From Candidatus Saccharimonadota bacterium (lineage in GTDB: Bacteria; Patescibacteriota; Saccharimonadia; Saccharimonadales; Saccharimonadaceae), in the NCBI GenBank assembly GCA_905373835.1, contig CAJPUN010000005.1, positions 1 through 64,000 on the forward strand: a stretch of 64,000 nucleotides of DNA, given 5' to 3'. Each line of letters opens with the position of its first letter. Positions within the stretch are counted from its first letter, which is position 1. The position numbers and the translations under genes are program-made. Under the pieces are notes generated by a model that was given only the letters and a program-made list of their open reading frames with translations, searched no databases and was not told where the DNA came from. This document shows, piece by piece, positions 50,195-58,803 of the stretch.

Positions 50195-50911
50195 ATGAAT
50201 CAGCAGCCCACGACGCCTGTATACCCGCAAACCACCTTATACTACCCACCAACACCAACTATGCAACCCGCACCACCAATTGGCCGGACTCCTGTTGCAG
50301 CAAACCCTCTCCCTCAGCCCATTATGCAGCCAATGCAGTTACCGACTGCCCAATCATTGCAACCTACTATTGAGGCTAGTTATAGCAGCGTCTTTGATGG
50401 CACACCACTCATTGCAGCAACATTTGTCTGGTATAGCACTGGTTATTTCAATGAGACACCCTGTGTTCTCGAATGGACGAGCACCAACCGTATCCGTGCT
50501 ATTGATGTAGATGCTTCGATGGGTCAATCAATCGGTGTTATCTTTGACATCGACCCACAGCAGATTACCAAAGCAAGAACTGAGTCAAGCTTTATTATTA
50601 TCTGGGTCAACGGTCAACGCAACCAATTTAACTTTGCCGGAGCGAACACGCGATTACTCAACGCCTTGAGCGCCGGTGTGTCACCTGGTATGGGAATCCT
50701 TTATTATTCCCATACCGTTCAAGATGCTCTCAATAATCACTACAACTGGTGGTGGTGGAACATTCAGACATACGCACCATCTGCCAAATTCGTTGATGGT
50801 GACGACCAAGGACTCAAGATTGGCGTTGCTATTGGTCTTGCAATACCTTTCATGGCTTTTGTTCTTGCAGTTATTGTAGTTATTATACAGATGGCATCAC
50901 ACCACCCTTAA
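50195..50911 (+). CDS. Tail-anchored protein with Pro/Gln-rich N-terminus (paralogue 2)
   Basis: A 238-residue paralogue of the upstream gene. It has a shorter Pro-rich N-terminus (about 62 residues), the same core (YSSVFDGTPL, PCVLEWTSTNRIRAIDVD, DIDPQQITKA, FIIIWVNGQRNQFNFAGA, YNWWWWNIQTYAPSAKF) and a C-terminal transmembrane helix. Each copy has its own leaderless promoter, so both are expressed independently. Conservation is strongest in the DIDPQQITKA - FIIIWVNGQR block. Confidence 0.75.
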   Translation: MNQQPTTPVYPQTTLYYPPTPTMQPAPPIGRTPVAANPLPQPIMQPMQLPTAQSLQPTIEASYSSVFDGTPLIAATFVWYSTGYFNETPCVLEWTSTNRIRAIDVDASMGQSIGVIFDIDPQQITKARTESSFIIIWVNGQRNQFNFAGANTRLLNALSAGVSPGMGILYYSHTVQDALNNHYNWWWWNIQTYAPSAKFVDGDDQGLKIGVAIGLAIPFMAFVLAVIVVIIQMASHHP

Positions 50912-51055
50912 AGAACCCCCGGGTTTTGTGTTGAGCTTGAAGGTGCTAACGCAAAATCTGCGTAAGATAGTGGCTAACCGGAGCGATACAAGAATTTAAT
51001 TCAATCTAGGCAAACTATTTGACCAATCTCCTCTGATGCGTCATAATGGGGAGCT

Positions 51056-51619
51056 ATGAAGCGCACTTTTCTTGCTGTTGTTATGATTGCTACTGCTGCA
51101 CTTGGCTCTCCGGCCTATGCCGAGCCTGCTGCACCACTCAGCAACGATCAACTCACTCAAATAAAACAAAACTGCGTCCGCGTCAAGTCTAACCTGCGGC
51201 GCATCCACGCCAACGATGGGCTTGTCCGGGTCAACCAAGGGCAGCAGTATGAGGTGATTGCCACCCGTCTGATGGCACCGCTCAATAGCCGCATTGCCCT
51301 CAACCGGCTCGACGGTGTGGAGCTTGCCAAAACGACGGTAGAATACAACACCCAGCTTACCGCTTTCCGCAGCGAGTATCGCCAATACGAAGAGAAGCTA
51401 TCCGAGCTGCTGCGCATCGACTGCACCGACCAACCGGTCGAGTTCTACTACCGCATCAAGCCCGTGCGCGAGCAACGCAAACGAGTAGCTGATGTCGCTT
51501 TGCGGCTCAACCAGCTACTGAGCCAGTATGGTTCACAGTTCGACGTATTTTATAGCAAGCAATTCCCTGCCAAAAAGGAGGTACCGAGTGCCCAGCAGCC
51601 AGCCCAACCAGCCCAATAA
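51056..51619 (+). CDS. Secreted helical protein
   Basis: A 187-residue protein with a clear Sec signal peptide (MKRTFLAVVMIATAALGSPAYA). The mature part is helical and charged, with two Cys about 75 residues apart that may form a disulfide, and a Pro/Gln/Ala tail. The family is unknown. CATAAT with GGGGAG lies just before the ATG. The 3' end overlaps the next gene by 32 nt. Confidence 0.7.
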   Translation: MKRTFLAVVMIATAALGSPAYAEPAAPLSNDQLTQIKQNCVRVKSNLRRIHANDGLVRVNQGQQYEVIATRLMAPLNSRIALNRLDGVELAKTTVEYNTQLTAFRSEYRQYEEKLSELLRIDCTDQPVEFYYRIKPVREQRKRVADVALRLNQLLSQYGSQFDVFYSKQFPAKKEVPSAQQPAQPAQ

Positions 51620-52013
51620 GATCGACTTTGAGCACCAGCTAACCACCATGCGCGAGCACCGTTTTTTGGTGATGATCTGTGGGGTGATTGCTATTGCAGG
51701 CGTCATGGTGTGGATCGCCATGGATATGTACAACACCAGTGGCGCAGCGCAGGTTGATCTCAGTCGGCCTGGCTTCCAGGAGGTGCGCAAACAAGCCGCT
51801 CGCGATGCTGAGCCCGAGACATACAAAACCGAAGGTAGTATCACGAAGCAATCGCTCGACGAGTTTAAAAAAATGTACCAGCAGCGCCGCAGCAAAATCG
51901 CCGATGGCACCTTTGACCCAAACGTCCTGAGCGATGAATCCCTCCAGCTCTTCTCTACTAATAGCGACACCGAGAATCAGCAACAAACACAAGCACCAGC
52001 CGAGCAGCAATAG
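51588..52013 (+). CDS. Single-pass membrane protein coupled to the secreted protein
   Basis: A 141-residue protein. A cytoplasmic N-terminus of about 25 residues is followed by one transmembrane helix (about 24-44) and an external hydrophilic region. The GTG start at 51588 has AGGAGG 6 nt upstream inside the preceding gene, so translation is coupled in an overlapping frame. Family unknown. It probably works with the secreted partner outside the membrane (inference). A terminator follows. Confidence 0.7.
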   Translation: MPSSQPNQPNKIDFEHQLTTMREHRFLVMICGVIAIAGVMVWIAMDMYNTSGAAQVDLSRPGFQEVRKQAARDAEPETYKTEGSITKQSLDEFKKMYQQRRSKIADGTFDPNVLSDESLQLFSTNSDTENQQQTQAPAEQQ

Positions 52014-52036
52014 CACCTCACGCTGGCAGCACACAT

Positions 52037-52070
52037 AAACTCGCTTGGTATGAGCGAGTTTTATTTTTCT
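52037..52070 (+). terminator. Intrinsic terminator
   Basis: AAACTCGCT pairs with AGCGAGTTT (9 bp, 7-nt loop), followed by TATTTTT. Confidence 0.85.
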
Positions 52071-52278
52071 ACTACTCTACTTTTACCTCTGTAGAACGGC
52101 TGAATATTTTCGAGGGAGTGCCTAGCGTTATTTATGCTTACAAAAGAGAAAACAGCAAAACAAGAGAATGAGCTAATATTACAAAAGAAGGATCTTAAGC
52201 TGCAGATAGCTAGAACTACACAGCGTAAGCCAACATAATTTGACATTGTTACCCCTTTCGTGATATAATATGGCTAAT

Positions 52279-53754
52279 ATGACTCGCTCGAAATCTGAAG
52301 CTGTGCCAGATGGCTCAGTCAAAAAACCATCAGGGCATCTATCGCGCCGCGAGGCGTTAGCAGCGGCTGGCTTAGGAGCACTGAGTGCTCTACTCAGCGG
52401 CGACACCCCTCAGCCTTCTACAGAGCAGCACCAAGACCACGAGAAAGATTCATTTCGGCCGGTCGTTGTCCGGCTTGGCGTTGTAGCACTTAATGCCGCT
52501 GGCTTCGAACCTGGCAAGAGTAACGAAGAGATATTCGAAGAAGTGCATGTCCATACCAGCCGCATTACCCACACAACTCGTGGTGCGTATGAGTTCCACA
52601 TTACCGAGTTTGCAAGCAACGTTGTGCCAGATAGCACCCGCACCAAAGAAGATGGCACGACCGAATACTATTACTCCAACGACCAAATCAAAAAAATCGC
52701 TGAAGAATACCGCGAGCAGCTAGACGTACAGGATGGTGAGCATTCACTCATGCTGATGGCCGTTAACACAGCAGGTGTGGAGAATGACGTACTCGGCCTC
52801 GCCTTCCAGAGCACAGACGAAGATAAAGCCAAGGGCGGCAACGGCCCGATGGTGCTTGTGCTGAGCAACAAGACTGGTGGCAACGTATACAGCCATGAGA
52901 TTGGACACGTACTCTCGAGAGATGAGAAAAACGGCGACCCCAGCAAAGAAAAGCAGTTCGGCAAAGGCATGGGGCACGAGATGGTGATGGACTGCCTCAT
53001 TACTGATGCCGAGGGCAATATAACGCAGTATTGTGCTGTCGATACCATCCAGCAGCTGCTTGCTATGGGCTGCGGCCTCAGCAAGCGCGATAAGTCGGAC
53101 GCCGTGAATGAATACGCCTCCCCCGTCACTGTTATGGGTAATTCTATGGTCTACACCGATGCCGATACAAAGGTGAGCCAAGTAACGAATGAAGTCACCG
53201 CGACAGAGGAGCATAAACCAATCTACTCGCCCGCCGAGCTTACCTTTCTCGATTCGCGCCACCAAGTCGAGTGCACCACATCGACCGATGGACGCTACCC
53301 ACTCTCGTACGACTTTACTAAGCGTTTTGCCCTGGCCTACTCGCTACCCGCTGACCACGCGCTCAAGACGATCCTCCCCAAGGCCGATACATTGGTCTTT
53401 GCGCCAATCATCGAGTATATCGATAAAGACACGCCATTTGACTCGACCGATCCAGATGCAGTACAGCGCCGCATTGGTGTCTTTGCCACGTGGGACAATG
53501 GCCGCGGTACGGCACTGCTAGATGTAAGCCTCTTTAACAAAATCGACTACAGCGGTGAGAAAGAGAACGTCATCTATGCCGATGAACAACTCGGCTTCGT
53601 CGCTGTCTCAGGCTACGACAAGAAGACCAAGAGCGAGTATGTGCGGATCGTTAGCCTCAGCTCGCAAGAAGGCACTACCCTACTAGATGAGGCACGGACG
53701 CGCACTGCCGAACGCAATCAGCTTCTCCTCAAGCCTAAGCAATCAAACGAGTGA
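52279..53754 (+). CDS. Tat-type exported zinc metalloprotease-like protein
   Basis: A 491-residue protein. The N-terminus SRREALAAAGLGALSALLSG (residues 22-41) is a twin-arginine-type signal. The zinc motif is YSHEIGHVL near residue 208, and a Met-turn-like VMGNSM follows about 80 residues later, as in gametolysin-type (M11) and other metzincins; the third metal ligand is not certain. A C-terminal beta domain of about 180 residues follows. It should act outside the cell, on an unknown substrate. The start at 52279 is 9 nt after TATAAT; an ATG three codons upstream abuts that box. Confidence 0.72.
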   Translation: MTRSKSEAVPDGSVKKPSGHLSRREALAAAGLGALSALLSGDTPQPSTEQHQDHEKDSFRPVVVRLGVVALNAAGFEPGKSNEEIFEEVHVHTSRITHTTRGAYEFHITEFASNVVPDSTRTKEDGTTEYYYSNDQIKKIAEEYREQLDVQDGEHSLMLMAVNTAGVENDVLGLAFQSTDEDKAKGGNGPMVLVLSNKTGGNVYSHEIGHVLSRDEKNGDPSKEKQFGKGMGHEMVMDCLITDAEGNITQYCAVDTIQQLLAMGCGLSKRDKSDAVNEYASPVTVMGNSMVYTDADTKVSQVTNEVTATEEHKPIYSPAELTFLDSRHQVECTTSTDGRYPLSYDFTKRFALAYSLPADHALKTILPKADTLVFAPIIEYIDKDTPFDSTDPDAVQRRIGVFATWDNGRGTALLDVSLFNKIDYSGEKENVIYADEQLGFVAVSGYDKKTKSEYVRIVSLSSQEGTTLLDEARTRTAERNQLLLKPKQSNE

Positions 53755-54014
53755 GCAGCCGGACCCTAGCGGTTTCCTATCTCATCTCTTGCTAAATTCT
53801 TTTTCTGTGTATTTATTACGCTGGATATATTTTTTAACTATTCATTCAATTGCACTGATGATTTTCTCGCTCATCCTAGGGGAGCTATCTCCCGTAATCA
53901 CCAATTTTATAGCACGAAGAATCTATAGTACGGGAGGCTGTAACACCAAAGCATTCACCTACCCATAGCACAATTTTTTGCATTTGCACCCTACTATGCT
54001 ATACTAACCAAGCT

Positions 54015-54557
54015 ATGAATATGAAACCTGTCCTCAAACGTTATATTTCTGAATTTGTCTATGGTGCAGTCGATGGTACCGTCACAACCTTTGCTGTGGT
54101 AGCAGCCAGTGCTGGTGCGGGTATCTCGAGTGCAATTATCTTGGTGCTAGGCGCAGCTAACCTTATTGCCGATGGCTTCTCGATGGGTGCTAGCGCCTAC
54201 CTCGCGGCCAGTGCTGAGCACGATGAGTCAGCGCGGAGTACAAGCAAACGCGCCTCACCAAAAATCATCGGCTTCATGACCTTTGCTGCCTTCGTTGTCG
54301 TTGGTAGTGTGCCTGTTATCCCCTATCTTGCCCATGTGCTGGCACGCGGCTCGAGCGCGGCTCATCCTCTGCTGTTTTATATCAGCTCGGGAGCTACGGC
54401 GCTTACCTTTGTAGCAATTGGCTATATCAAGGGCAAAGTTGGTGGTGAGAATCCACTCGTTGCTTCCCTGCAAACGCTCGCGCTCGGTGCTATTGCTGCC
54501 GCCCTGGCCTATGGCGCTGGAACAGTGCTCGCTGGGTGGCTTGGCGTGCAGCTGTAG
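54015..54557 (+). CDS. VIT1/CCC1-family metal transporter
   Basis: A 180-residue membrane protein with five transmembrane segments. It carries the family motif DGTVTTFAVVAASAGAG in helix 1 and NLIADGFSMGASAYLAA in helix 2, which hold metal-coordinating residues. The cytoplasmic metal-binding helices between TM2 and TM3 are much reduced compared with plant VIT1. It probably moves Fe2+ or Mn2+. TATACT lies 9 nt before the ATG. Confidence 0.88.
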   Translation: MNMKPVLKRYISEFVYGAVDGTVTTFAVVAASAGAGISSAIILVLGAANLIADGFSMGASAYLAASAEHDESARSTSKRASPKIIGFMTFAAFVVVGSVPVIPYLAHVLARGSSAAHPLLFYISSGATALTFVAIGYIKGKVGGENPLVASLQTLALGAIAAALAYGAGTVLAGWLGVQL

Positions 54558-54747
54558 GAGTGGTCAAGAGTCTTATTGCCTTGAATCTTCGTTATGTGGC
54601 TATTGTCTCACCATGACTTTCTTACATTGGATAAAAATGAATATACCTATTAGATATTCATTGTCTGCATAGGAAGCTAGATGCAGGGCATAGGTTAGAA
54701 AGGTTGCTATTGTCACGCACTATCTAGCGCTAATGTCTCCACGTATC

Positions 54748-55044
54748 TCATGACTCGCTCTTTGGTAGCTGATCGATCAGCTCCAGTAGCTTCTCCCAAT
54801 CAGCTCGCCGGGTGTGGTCGATATCAACATCAACCGCATGGTCGCGAATCGCCCAGAGGAGCGGCTCGGCCTCTGGCGTGATCCATGGCTGCATCTCAAG
54901 CGGATAGGCCAGCTGGTCAGACATAAGCACCCCATCGCCATAGTCACTCACCAGCATGTCGATCGTGTACTCGCGGCGAAGCATCCGCGCCCAATTCTGG
55001 CACAGTGTGATGGCTTCTTCTCGCGTGAGGGCTAGCTCACTCAT
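54748..55044 (-). CDS. Small acidic protein coupled to mutY
   Basis: A 98-residue acidic soluble protein, family unknown, with aromatic and acidic patches (LLWAIRDHAVDVDIDHTRRA). Its ATG overlaps the mutY stop (ATGA), so it is cotranslated with the glycosylase. There is no signal or metal motif. A role with MutY is suggested only by coupling. Confidence 0.7.
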   Translation of the reverse strand: MSELALTREEAITLCQNWARMLRREYTIDMLVSDYGDGVLMSDQLAYPLEMQPWITPEAEPLLWAIRDHAVDVDIDHTRRADWEKLLELIDQLPKSES

Positions 55045-55796
55045 ACCAGCCCATCCTTCCGTAGTCCATCCAGCGCAGCAGCAAAACGCGGGTCACCATG
55101 CAGCTCCTGAGCAATGGCGCTCAGTGGTTGTCCCTGCGCCATGCGCCGCACAATTTCACCCCGCATTTGGCGCAGGCTGCCAGCAAAGCGCGACTGCCGC
55201 GTGTAGTGCCGGCTGGTGCCAAGCTGGCCCTTGCCCGCCGCCTTTAGCTCAGCGCCGTAATCCATCAGCGCCCAGAACCACTGACGTGGGCGAGCTGTAT
55301 CCATCGTCTGCGTCACCAGCGCCAACACATCCTTATCTGTCACACCTTCTTGCCCAGCAAAAAAGTGATTAAAATACACCGTGCGGATATTAGTCTCTAC
55401 AAAGGCGGTCGGGATTTGATGCACGTAATTCATGATGGCCCCAGCCGTGTTAGCGCCAATGCCAGGCAACGCCACAAGGTCGGCCTGCGTCGCTATAGGT
55501 GCACCAGCAGCAATCACCTGCGCCGCACTGTGTAGGTACTTGGCCCGGCGATTATACCCCAAGCCCTGCCAGGCCTGTAGAACCGCCGGTAGTTGGGCCG
55601 CTGCTAAGGCCTCAATGGTCGGGAAGCGGGTGGTAAACTCGGCAAACTTAGGTAGCACCCGCGCTACCTGCGTCTGCTGCAGCATCAGCTCACTGACCAG
55701 CACATAGTATAGCGTTGGTTGGCTGCGCCACGGCATGGGGCGGTAGAGCTGCTTGGCTTTGTGCCATATCATGGCCTGGAATTGCGCTGTGTCCAT
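55041..55796 (-). CDS. mutY: MutY-like HhH-GPD DNA glycosylase without Fe-S cluster
   Basis: A 251-residue adenine-glycosylase-like protein. SELMLQQTQVARV keeps the catalytic Glu, and the helix-hairpin-helix is LPGIGANTAGAI. The catalytic Asp of the GPD motif is Glu (FVETNIRTV). The four Cys that bind the 4Fe-4S cluster are absent (GAELKAAGKGQLG instead), and the C-terminal NUDIX-like domain is missing. It may remove A opposite 8-oxoG, but could have another base preference. The start lies just after TATACT boxes shared with the divergent small gene. Confidence 0.82.
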   Translation of the reverse strand: MDTAQFQAMIWHKAKQLYRPMPWRSQPTLYYVLVSELMLQQTQVARVLPKFAEFTTRFPTIEALAAAQLPAVLQAWQGLGYNRRAKYLHSAAQVIAAGAPIATQADLVALPGIGANTAGAIMNYVHQIPTAFVETNIRTVYFNHFFAGQEGVTDKDVLALVTQTMDTARPRQWFWALMDYGAELKAAGKGQLGTSRHYTRQSRFAGSLRQMRGEIVRRMAQGQPLSAIAQELHGDPRFAAALDGLRKDGLV

Positions 55797-55817
55797 AGAG
55801 TATAGTATACTAGAAGG

Positions 55818-55994
55818 ATGAAACTATCTCGACTTATTCTCACAATCGCTATTGTCATTATTGCCGCGTGGCTACTTGGTGTTGTACTAAAGCTAGCCGC
55901 ATGGGTTATCAACGGGCTGCTCTCGCTCGCCGCAATCGTCGTCATTATCTGGCTTATTATGATGTTTATCGAGAGTCGCAAGCAGCAGAAATAA
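55818..55994 (+). CDS. Small two-helix membrane protein
   Basis: A 58-residue protein almost entirely made of two transmembrane helices, ending in a charged tail (IESRKQQK). It resembles small lmo0937-like membrane proteins in size and layout only. TATACT at 55806-55811 lies 6 nt before the ATG. The same short region drives mutY in the other direction. Confidence 0.6.
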   Translation: MKLSRLILTIAIVIIAAWLLGVVLKLAAWVINGLLSLAAIVVIIWLIMMFIESRKQQK

Positions 55995-56337
55995 TTTTCT
56001 AAGCTGCGCCGCTCTGTTTATATTAGCTTATCGTGACAACTGAGCCAAGGACAGCTGGCATTGTTCGTTTTGTAAAATATCCCCTTCTTCGTCTTCGCTA
56101 TGCTCTTGTGCGAGGCAATACAGTATGTAAGAACTATGCGTCATTTTTCCTTTAGCCCTATGTAAAAGGTTAGGTTCTATTCGCCTCCGCAGATGTTTTC
56201 TTGCGAAGTAGAAGCAAGTCACATGAAACACCAGCCCAGCAATACACAATGCATCGCTTAGCTATAAGCACACTCTACCTCTGTTACCATGTTTTCACTC
56301 GTCGACCATGTCTAGCTCATGCGCTATACTAATAGCA
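55995..56337 (+). other. Gene-free stretch
   Basis: About 340 bases. A 73-codon minus-strand frame (56028-56249) has no start signals. The only clear element is TATACT at 56325-56330 for the next gene. Confidence 0.4.
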
Positions 56338-56604
56338 ATGGATGACGAACTATATCTTGATGAAGTAGTGGAGGTGGTAGCGATTTTTCGGCGTGGGCAT
56401 CAGCCATGTCAACCAGTCAGATTTCGGCGCGGCAATGGCCAGGAAGTGACGATCAGGCGAATCGGCCTGGGCTTCGAGCATCAGCGCGGTGCACGTACGG
56501 TGCATATCTTCGATGTGACAGATGAGCAGGCTGATTACCGTCTCGAGTTTGACAGTATCACACTGGTATGGCGGCTCACGCGCGAGGCTGATCATGTCTC
56601 ATAG
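56338..56604 (+). CDS. DUF6504-like small protein paired with DinB
   Basis: An 88-residue protein with a beta-rich pattern (PVRFRRGNGQEVTIRRIGLG, HIFDVTDEQADYRLEFD, LVWRLTRE). It resembles the DUF6504-type small proteins encoded beside Y-family polymerases in Actinobacteria (tentative). The start at 56338 is 7 nt after TATACT. It overlaps dinB by 11 nt, so both are coexpressed; it may be a polymerase accessory factor. Confidence 0.6.
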   Translation: MDDELYLDEVVEVVAIFRRGHQPCQPVRFRRGNGQEVTIRRIGLGFEHQRGARTVHIFDVTDEQADYRLEFDSITLVWRLTREADHVS

Positions 56605-57826
56605 CAATATCAATCCCGCCCCACCACTGATGATGCATATCGATCTCAATAGCTGCTTTGCCACGATCGAGCAGCAATCTCGGCCGCTGCTCCGCCACCG
56701 GCCAGTTGTCATCGTTAATCGGCGCAACCAACACGCGACTATCGTCACCGCAAGCTACGAAGCCAAAGCGCGTGGTGTCCGTACTGGCATGCGCCTGCCT
56801 GCAGCGCGGCTACTTTGCCCCGATATTGTTCCGCTAGAAAGCGATCCACCCAAGTATCGCTATGTCTACCACCGACTTGCAACCATCCTCAGCGACTACT
56901 CGCCCAGTGCCACCATGAAAAGCATTGATGAAGGGGTGATCGACCTCAGCCAAAGCCCGCCCGACATCCGGGCACGCGGCGCGCTGGCAATCGGCCAGGA
57001 GATCAAGCAGCGCCTCCGTAGCGAAGTTGGCGACTACATGCGCTGCAATGTTGGCATTGGCACCAACCGCTGGCTAGCTAAGATTGCTGCCGGTATCAAT
57101 AAGCCTGACGGCCTGACTTGCATCACTGCAGACAATCTCCACGCAGTACTCGCTACACTATCGCTCGAAGACCTCACTGGTATTGCCACTGGCTACAGCA
57201 AGCGCCTCCACCAGGTTGGTATCCAGACACCGCTGGACTTTCTGGCCGCAGACGAAGCAACGCTCGAGCACATGGTGTTTCATGGCAAGCCAGGACGCGA
57301 TTGGTATAAGCGGCTGCGCGGTTGGGAGGTAGATAGTGATGAGCGCCCGCTCAAGACAGTCGGGCGACAGTTCGTCCTTGATCAGCCAAACCTCAATTAC
57401 GATCAAGTCTTGCGCCGCTTCCACGTTCTATGCGAAGACATCGCGGCTGCGCTCCGGCAGCAATACGTGCGCGCCCGTGGTGTGCGCCTCTATGCCAAAA
57501 GTTATCAAACAGGCCGCTGGTACAACCACGAGCGCCGCGAGCATCCACTATGTGATGGCACCACGCTCTTTCATATCGTCAAGCGACTCACCCAGTCGAT
57601 GCCGCTGCCCGCCTATGAGATTGGCATGTCGTGTTATCTTCTCACGAGCGAGACAGACGCACAGCTCGCACTCTTCGACGACCCATCAGCTCGCCACGCT
57701 CTCACTGCCGCAATCGACGAGATCAACCAATTCTACGGCCCACACACCGTCCAGCCAGCCGATACTCTCGGCATTGCTGCGCAGATGAAGCGCAAAATAC
57801 CATTTGGTAGTGTGCGGTATTTATGA
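56594..57826 (+). CDS. dinB: Y-family DNA polymerase IV
   Basis: A 410-residue translesion polymerase. The palm starts MMHIDLNSCFATIEQ, the catalytic acidic residues are in SIDEGVIDL, the fingers have IVTASYEAKARGVRTGM, the thumb helix-hairpin-helix follows (LEDLTGIATGYSKRL), then the little finger. A beta-clamp-binding peptide may be QLALF near the C-terminus. The start at 56594 overlaps the preceding gene; the longer frame from 56522 is rejected. It converges with the IMP gene with a 6-bp overlap. Confidence 0.92.
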   Translation: MSHSNINPAPPLMMHIDLNSCFATIEQQSRPLLRHRPVVIVNRRNQHATIVTASYEAKARGVRTGMRLPAARLLCPDIVPLESDPPKYRYVYHRLATILSDYSPSATMKSIDEGVIDLSQSPPDIRARGALAIGQEIKQRLRSEVGDYMRCNVGIGTNRWLAKIAAGINKPDGLTCITADNLHAVLATLSLEDLTGIATGYSKRLHQVGIQTPLDFLAADEATLEHMVFHGKPGRDWYKRLRGWEVDSDERPLKTVGRQFVLDQPNLNYDQVLRRFHVLCEDIAAALRQQYVRARGVRLYAKSYQTGRWYNHERREHPLCDGTTLFHIVKRLTQSMPLPAYEIGMSCYLLTSETDAQLALFDDPSARHALTAAIDEINQFYGPHTVQPADTLGIAAQMKRKIPFGSVRYL

Positions 57827-58594
57827 GCCCTCGCCGTGCACTATTGCCATCAACTCATCGTGCACGACACCATTGGACACAAGTGCACCACAAAACGGCC
57901 GCGTATAGTCAAGCGGCTGGCCCGATACACTCGTCATCTTACCACCAGCCTCCTCAACAATAACGTGCACTGCTGCCATGTCATACGCATTCACCTTCTC
58001 GGCATAATACCCAACGAAGCGCCCCTCAGCCACGCGAACACTCTTGGCTACTGCGCCACTAATGCTTGCTGTGCTCACCTTGCGTTCGATCAGCTTATCA
58101 TAATACTTATGGCGGCGGATATTTGCATAGCTACACGACGCAGCAAAGATCCCCTCTGTAAGCATCTGGTGATTCACCTGCAGCCGCGTACCATTGCAAA
58201 AGGCACCATGGCCACGCACCGCCCAGTAGAGCCGATCTGTCATTGGTTCATAACCAACGCCAATAGTTGGCACACCATCAACCACTAACGCAAGCGAAAA
58301 CATTGCTGTGGGTACACCCCAGGTAAAGGCTTTTGTGCCGTCAACCGGGTCGCACAGCCACTTCCGCCCAAGGCCATAGCCCGTCGTGCTCTCCTCTTCG
58401 CCAATGACGCCATCATTCGGGAAGGTCTCGTGGAGGCGTTGGATCACCAGTGAGTTGATTGTTGTATCGGCAATTGTCACTGGCGTGCCATCCGCCTTGG
58501 TCTGGCGCTGTTGGTCGCCATCAAAATAGCGGCGCATAACACCGCCCGCCTCGCGAGCAATCCGCTGCGCGGTATGAAGTTCTTGTTCGTACAT
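57821..58594 (-). CDS. Inositol monophosphatase-family phosphatase
   Basis: A 257-residue protein of the IMPase/HisN group. Metal-binding motifs are GEEEST, CDPVDGTKAFTWG and NAYDMAA. It removes phosphate from inositol phosphate, histidinol phosphate, PAP or a sugar phosphate; the exact substrate is unclear. The start at 58594 is 7 nt after TATACT (minus strand, 58602-58607). The longer frame back to 58810 is rejected. Confidence 0.87.
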   Translation of the reverse strand: MYEQELHTAQRIAREAGGVMRRYFDGDQQRQTKADGTPVTIADTTINSLVIQRLHETFPNDGVIGEEESTTGYGLGRKWLCDPVDGTKAFTWGVPTAMFSLALVVDGVPTIGVGYEPMTDRLYWAVRGHGAFCNGTRLQVNHQMLTEGIFAASCSYANIRRHKYYDKLIERKVSTASISGAVAKSVRVAEGRFVGYYAEKVNAYDMAAVHVIVEEAGGKMTSVSGQPLDYTRPFCGALVSNGVVHDELMAIVHGEGS

Positions 58595-58738
58595 GCTCAT
58601 CAGTATATACCGTTGGCTCTTGTGAGTGCAATACTGAGACGCTCCCATTACCATAGCTGGAAGGATATCGGCCATGCTATCTCCTATCCGCAAAACCAAA
58701 ATATACAGCGAAAAAGCAATCACTCTCCCCTTGTCATT

Positions 58739-58759
58739 ACTATACACTCGGTGTATAGT
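58739..58759 (+). promoter_or_regulatory. Perfect palindrome, candidate operator
   Basis: ACTATACAC-TCG-GTGTATAGT, a perfect 9-bp inverted repeat, 45 nt upstream of the hydrolase gene. It contains TATAGT/ACTATA, so it may overlap a -10 box. It looks like a binding site for a dimeric repressor. Confidence 0.6.
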
Positions 58760-58761
58760 AG

Positions 58762-58780
58762 ATAATATCACTAGTATTAT
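58762..58780 (+). promoter_or_regulatory. Second inverted repeat next to the palindrome
   Basis: ATAATA-N7-TATTAT, a perfect 6-bp inverted repeat, lies 3 nt after the first palindrome and 23 nt before the hydrolase start. Confidence 0.45.
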
Positions 58781-58803
58781 TTTAACCGAATGAGGATAAA
58801 GCA

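Noticed and set aside
53687..53968. 93-codon plus-strand frame after the metalloprotease
   Set aside because: It begins inside the metalloprotease gene in another frame and has no ribosome site; the hydrophobic part reflects AT-rich intergenic DNA.
56028..56249. 73-codon minus-strand frame
   Set aside because: No start signal, and no family resemblance or neighbour context.
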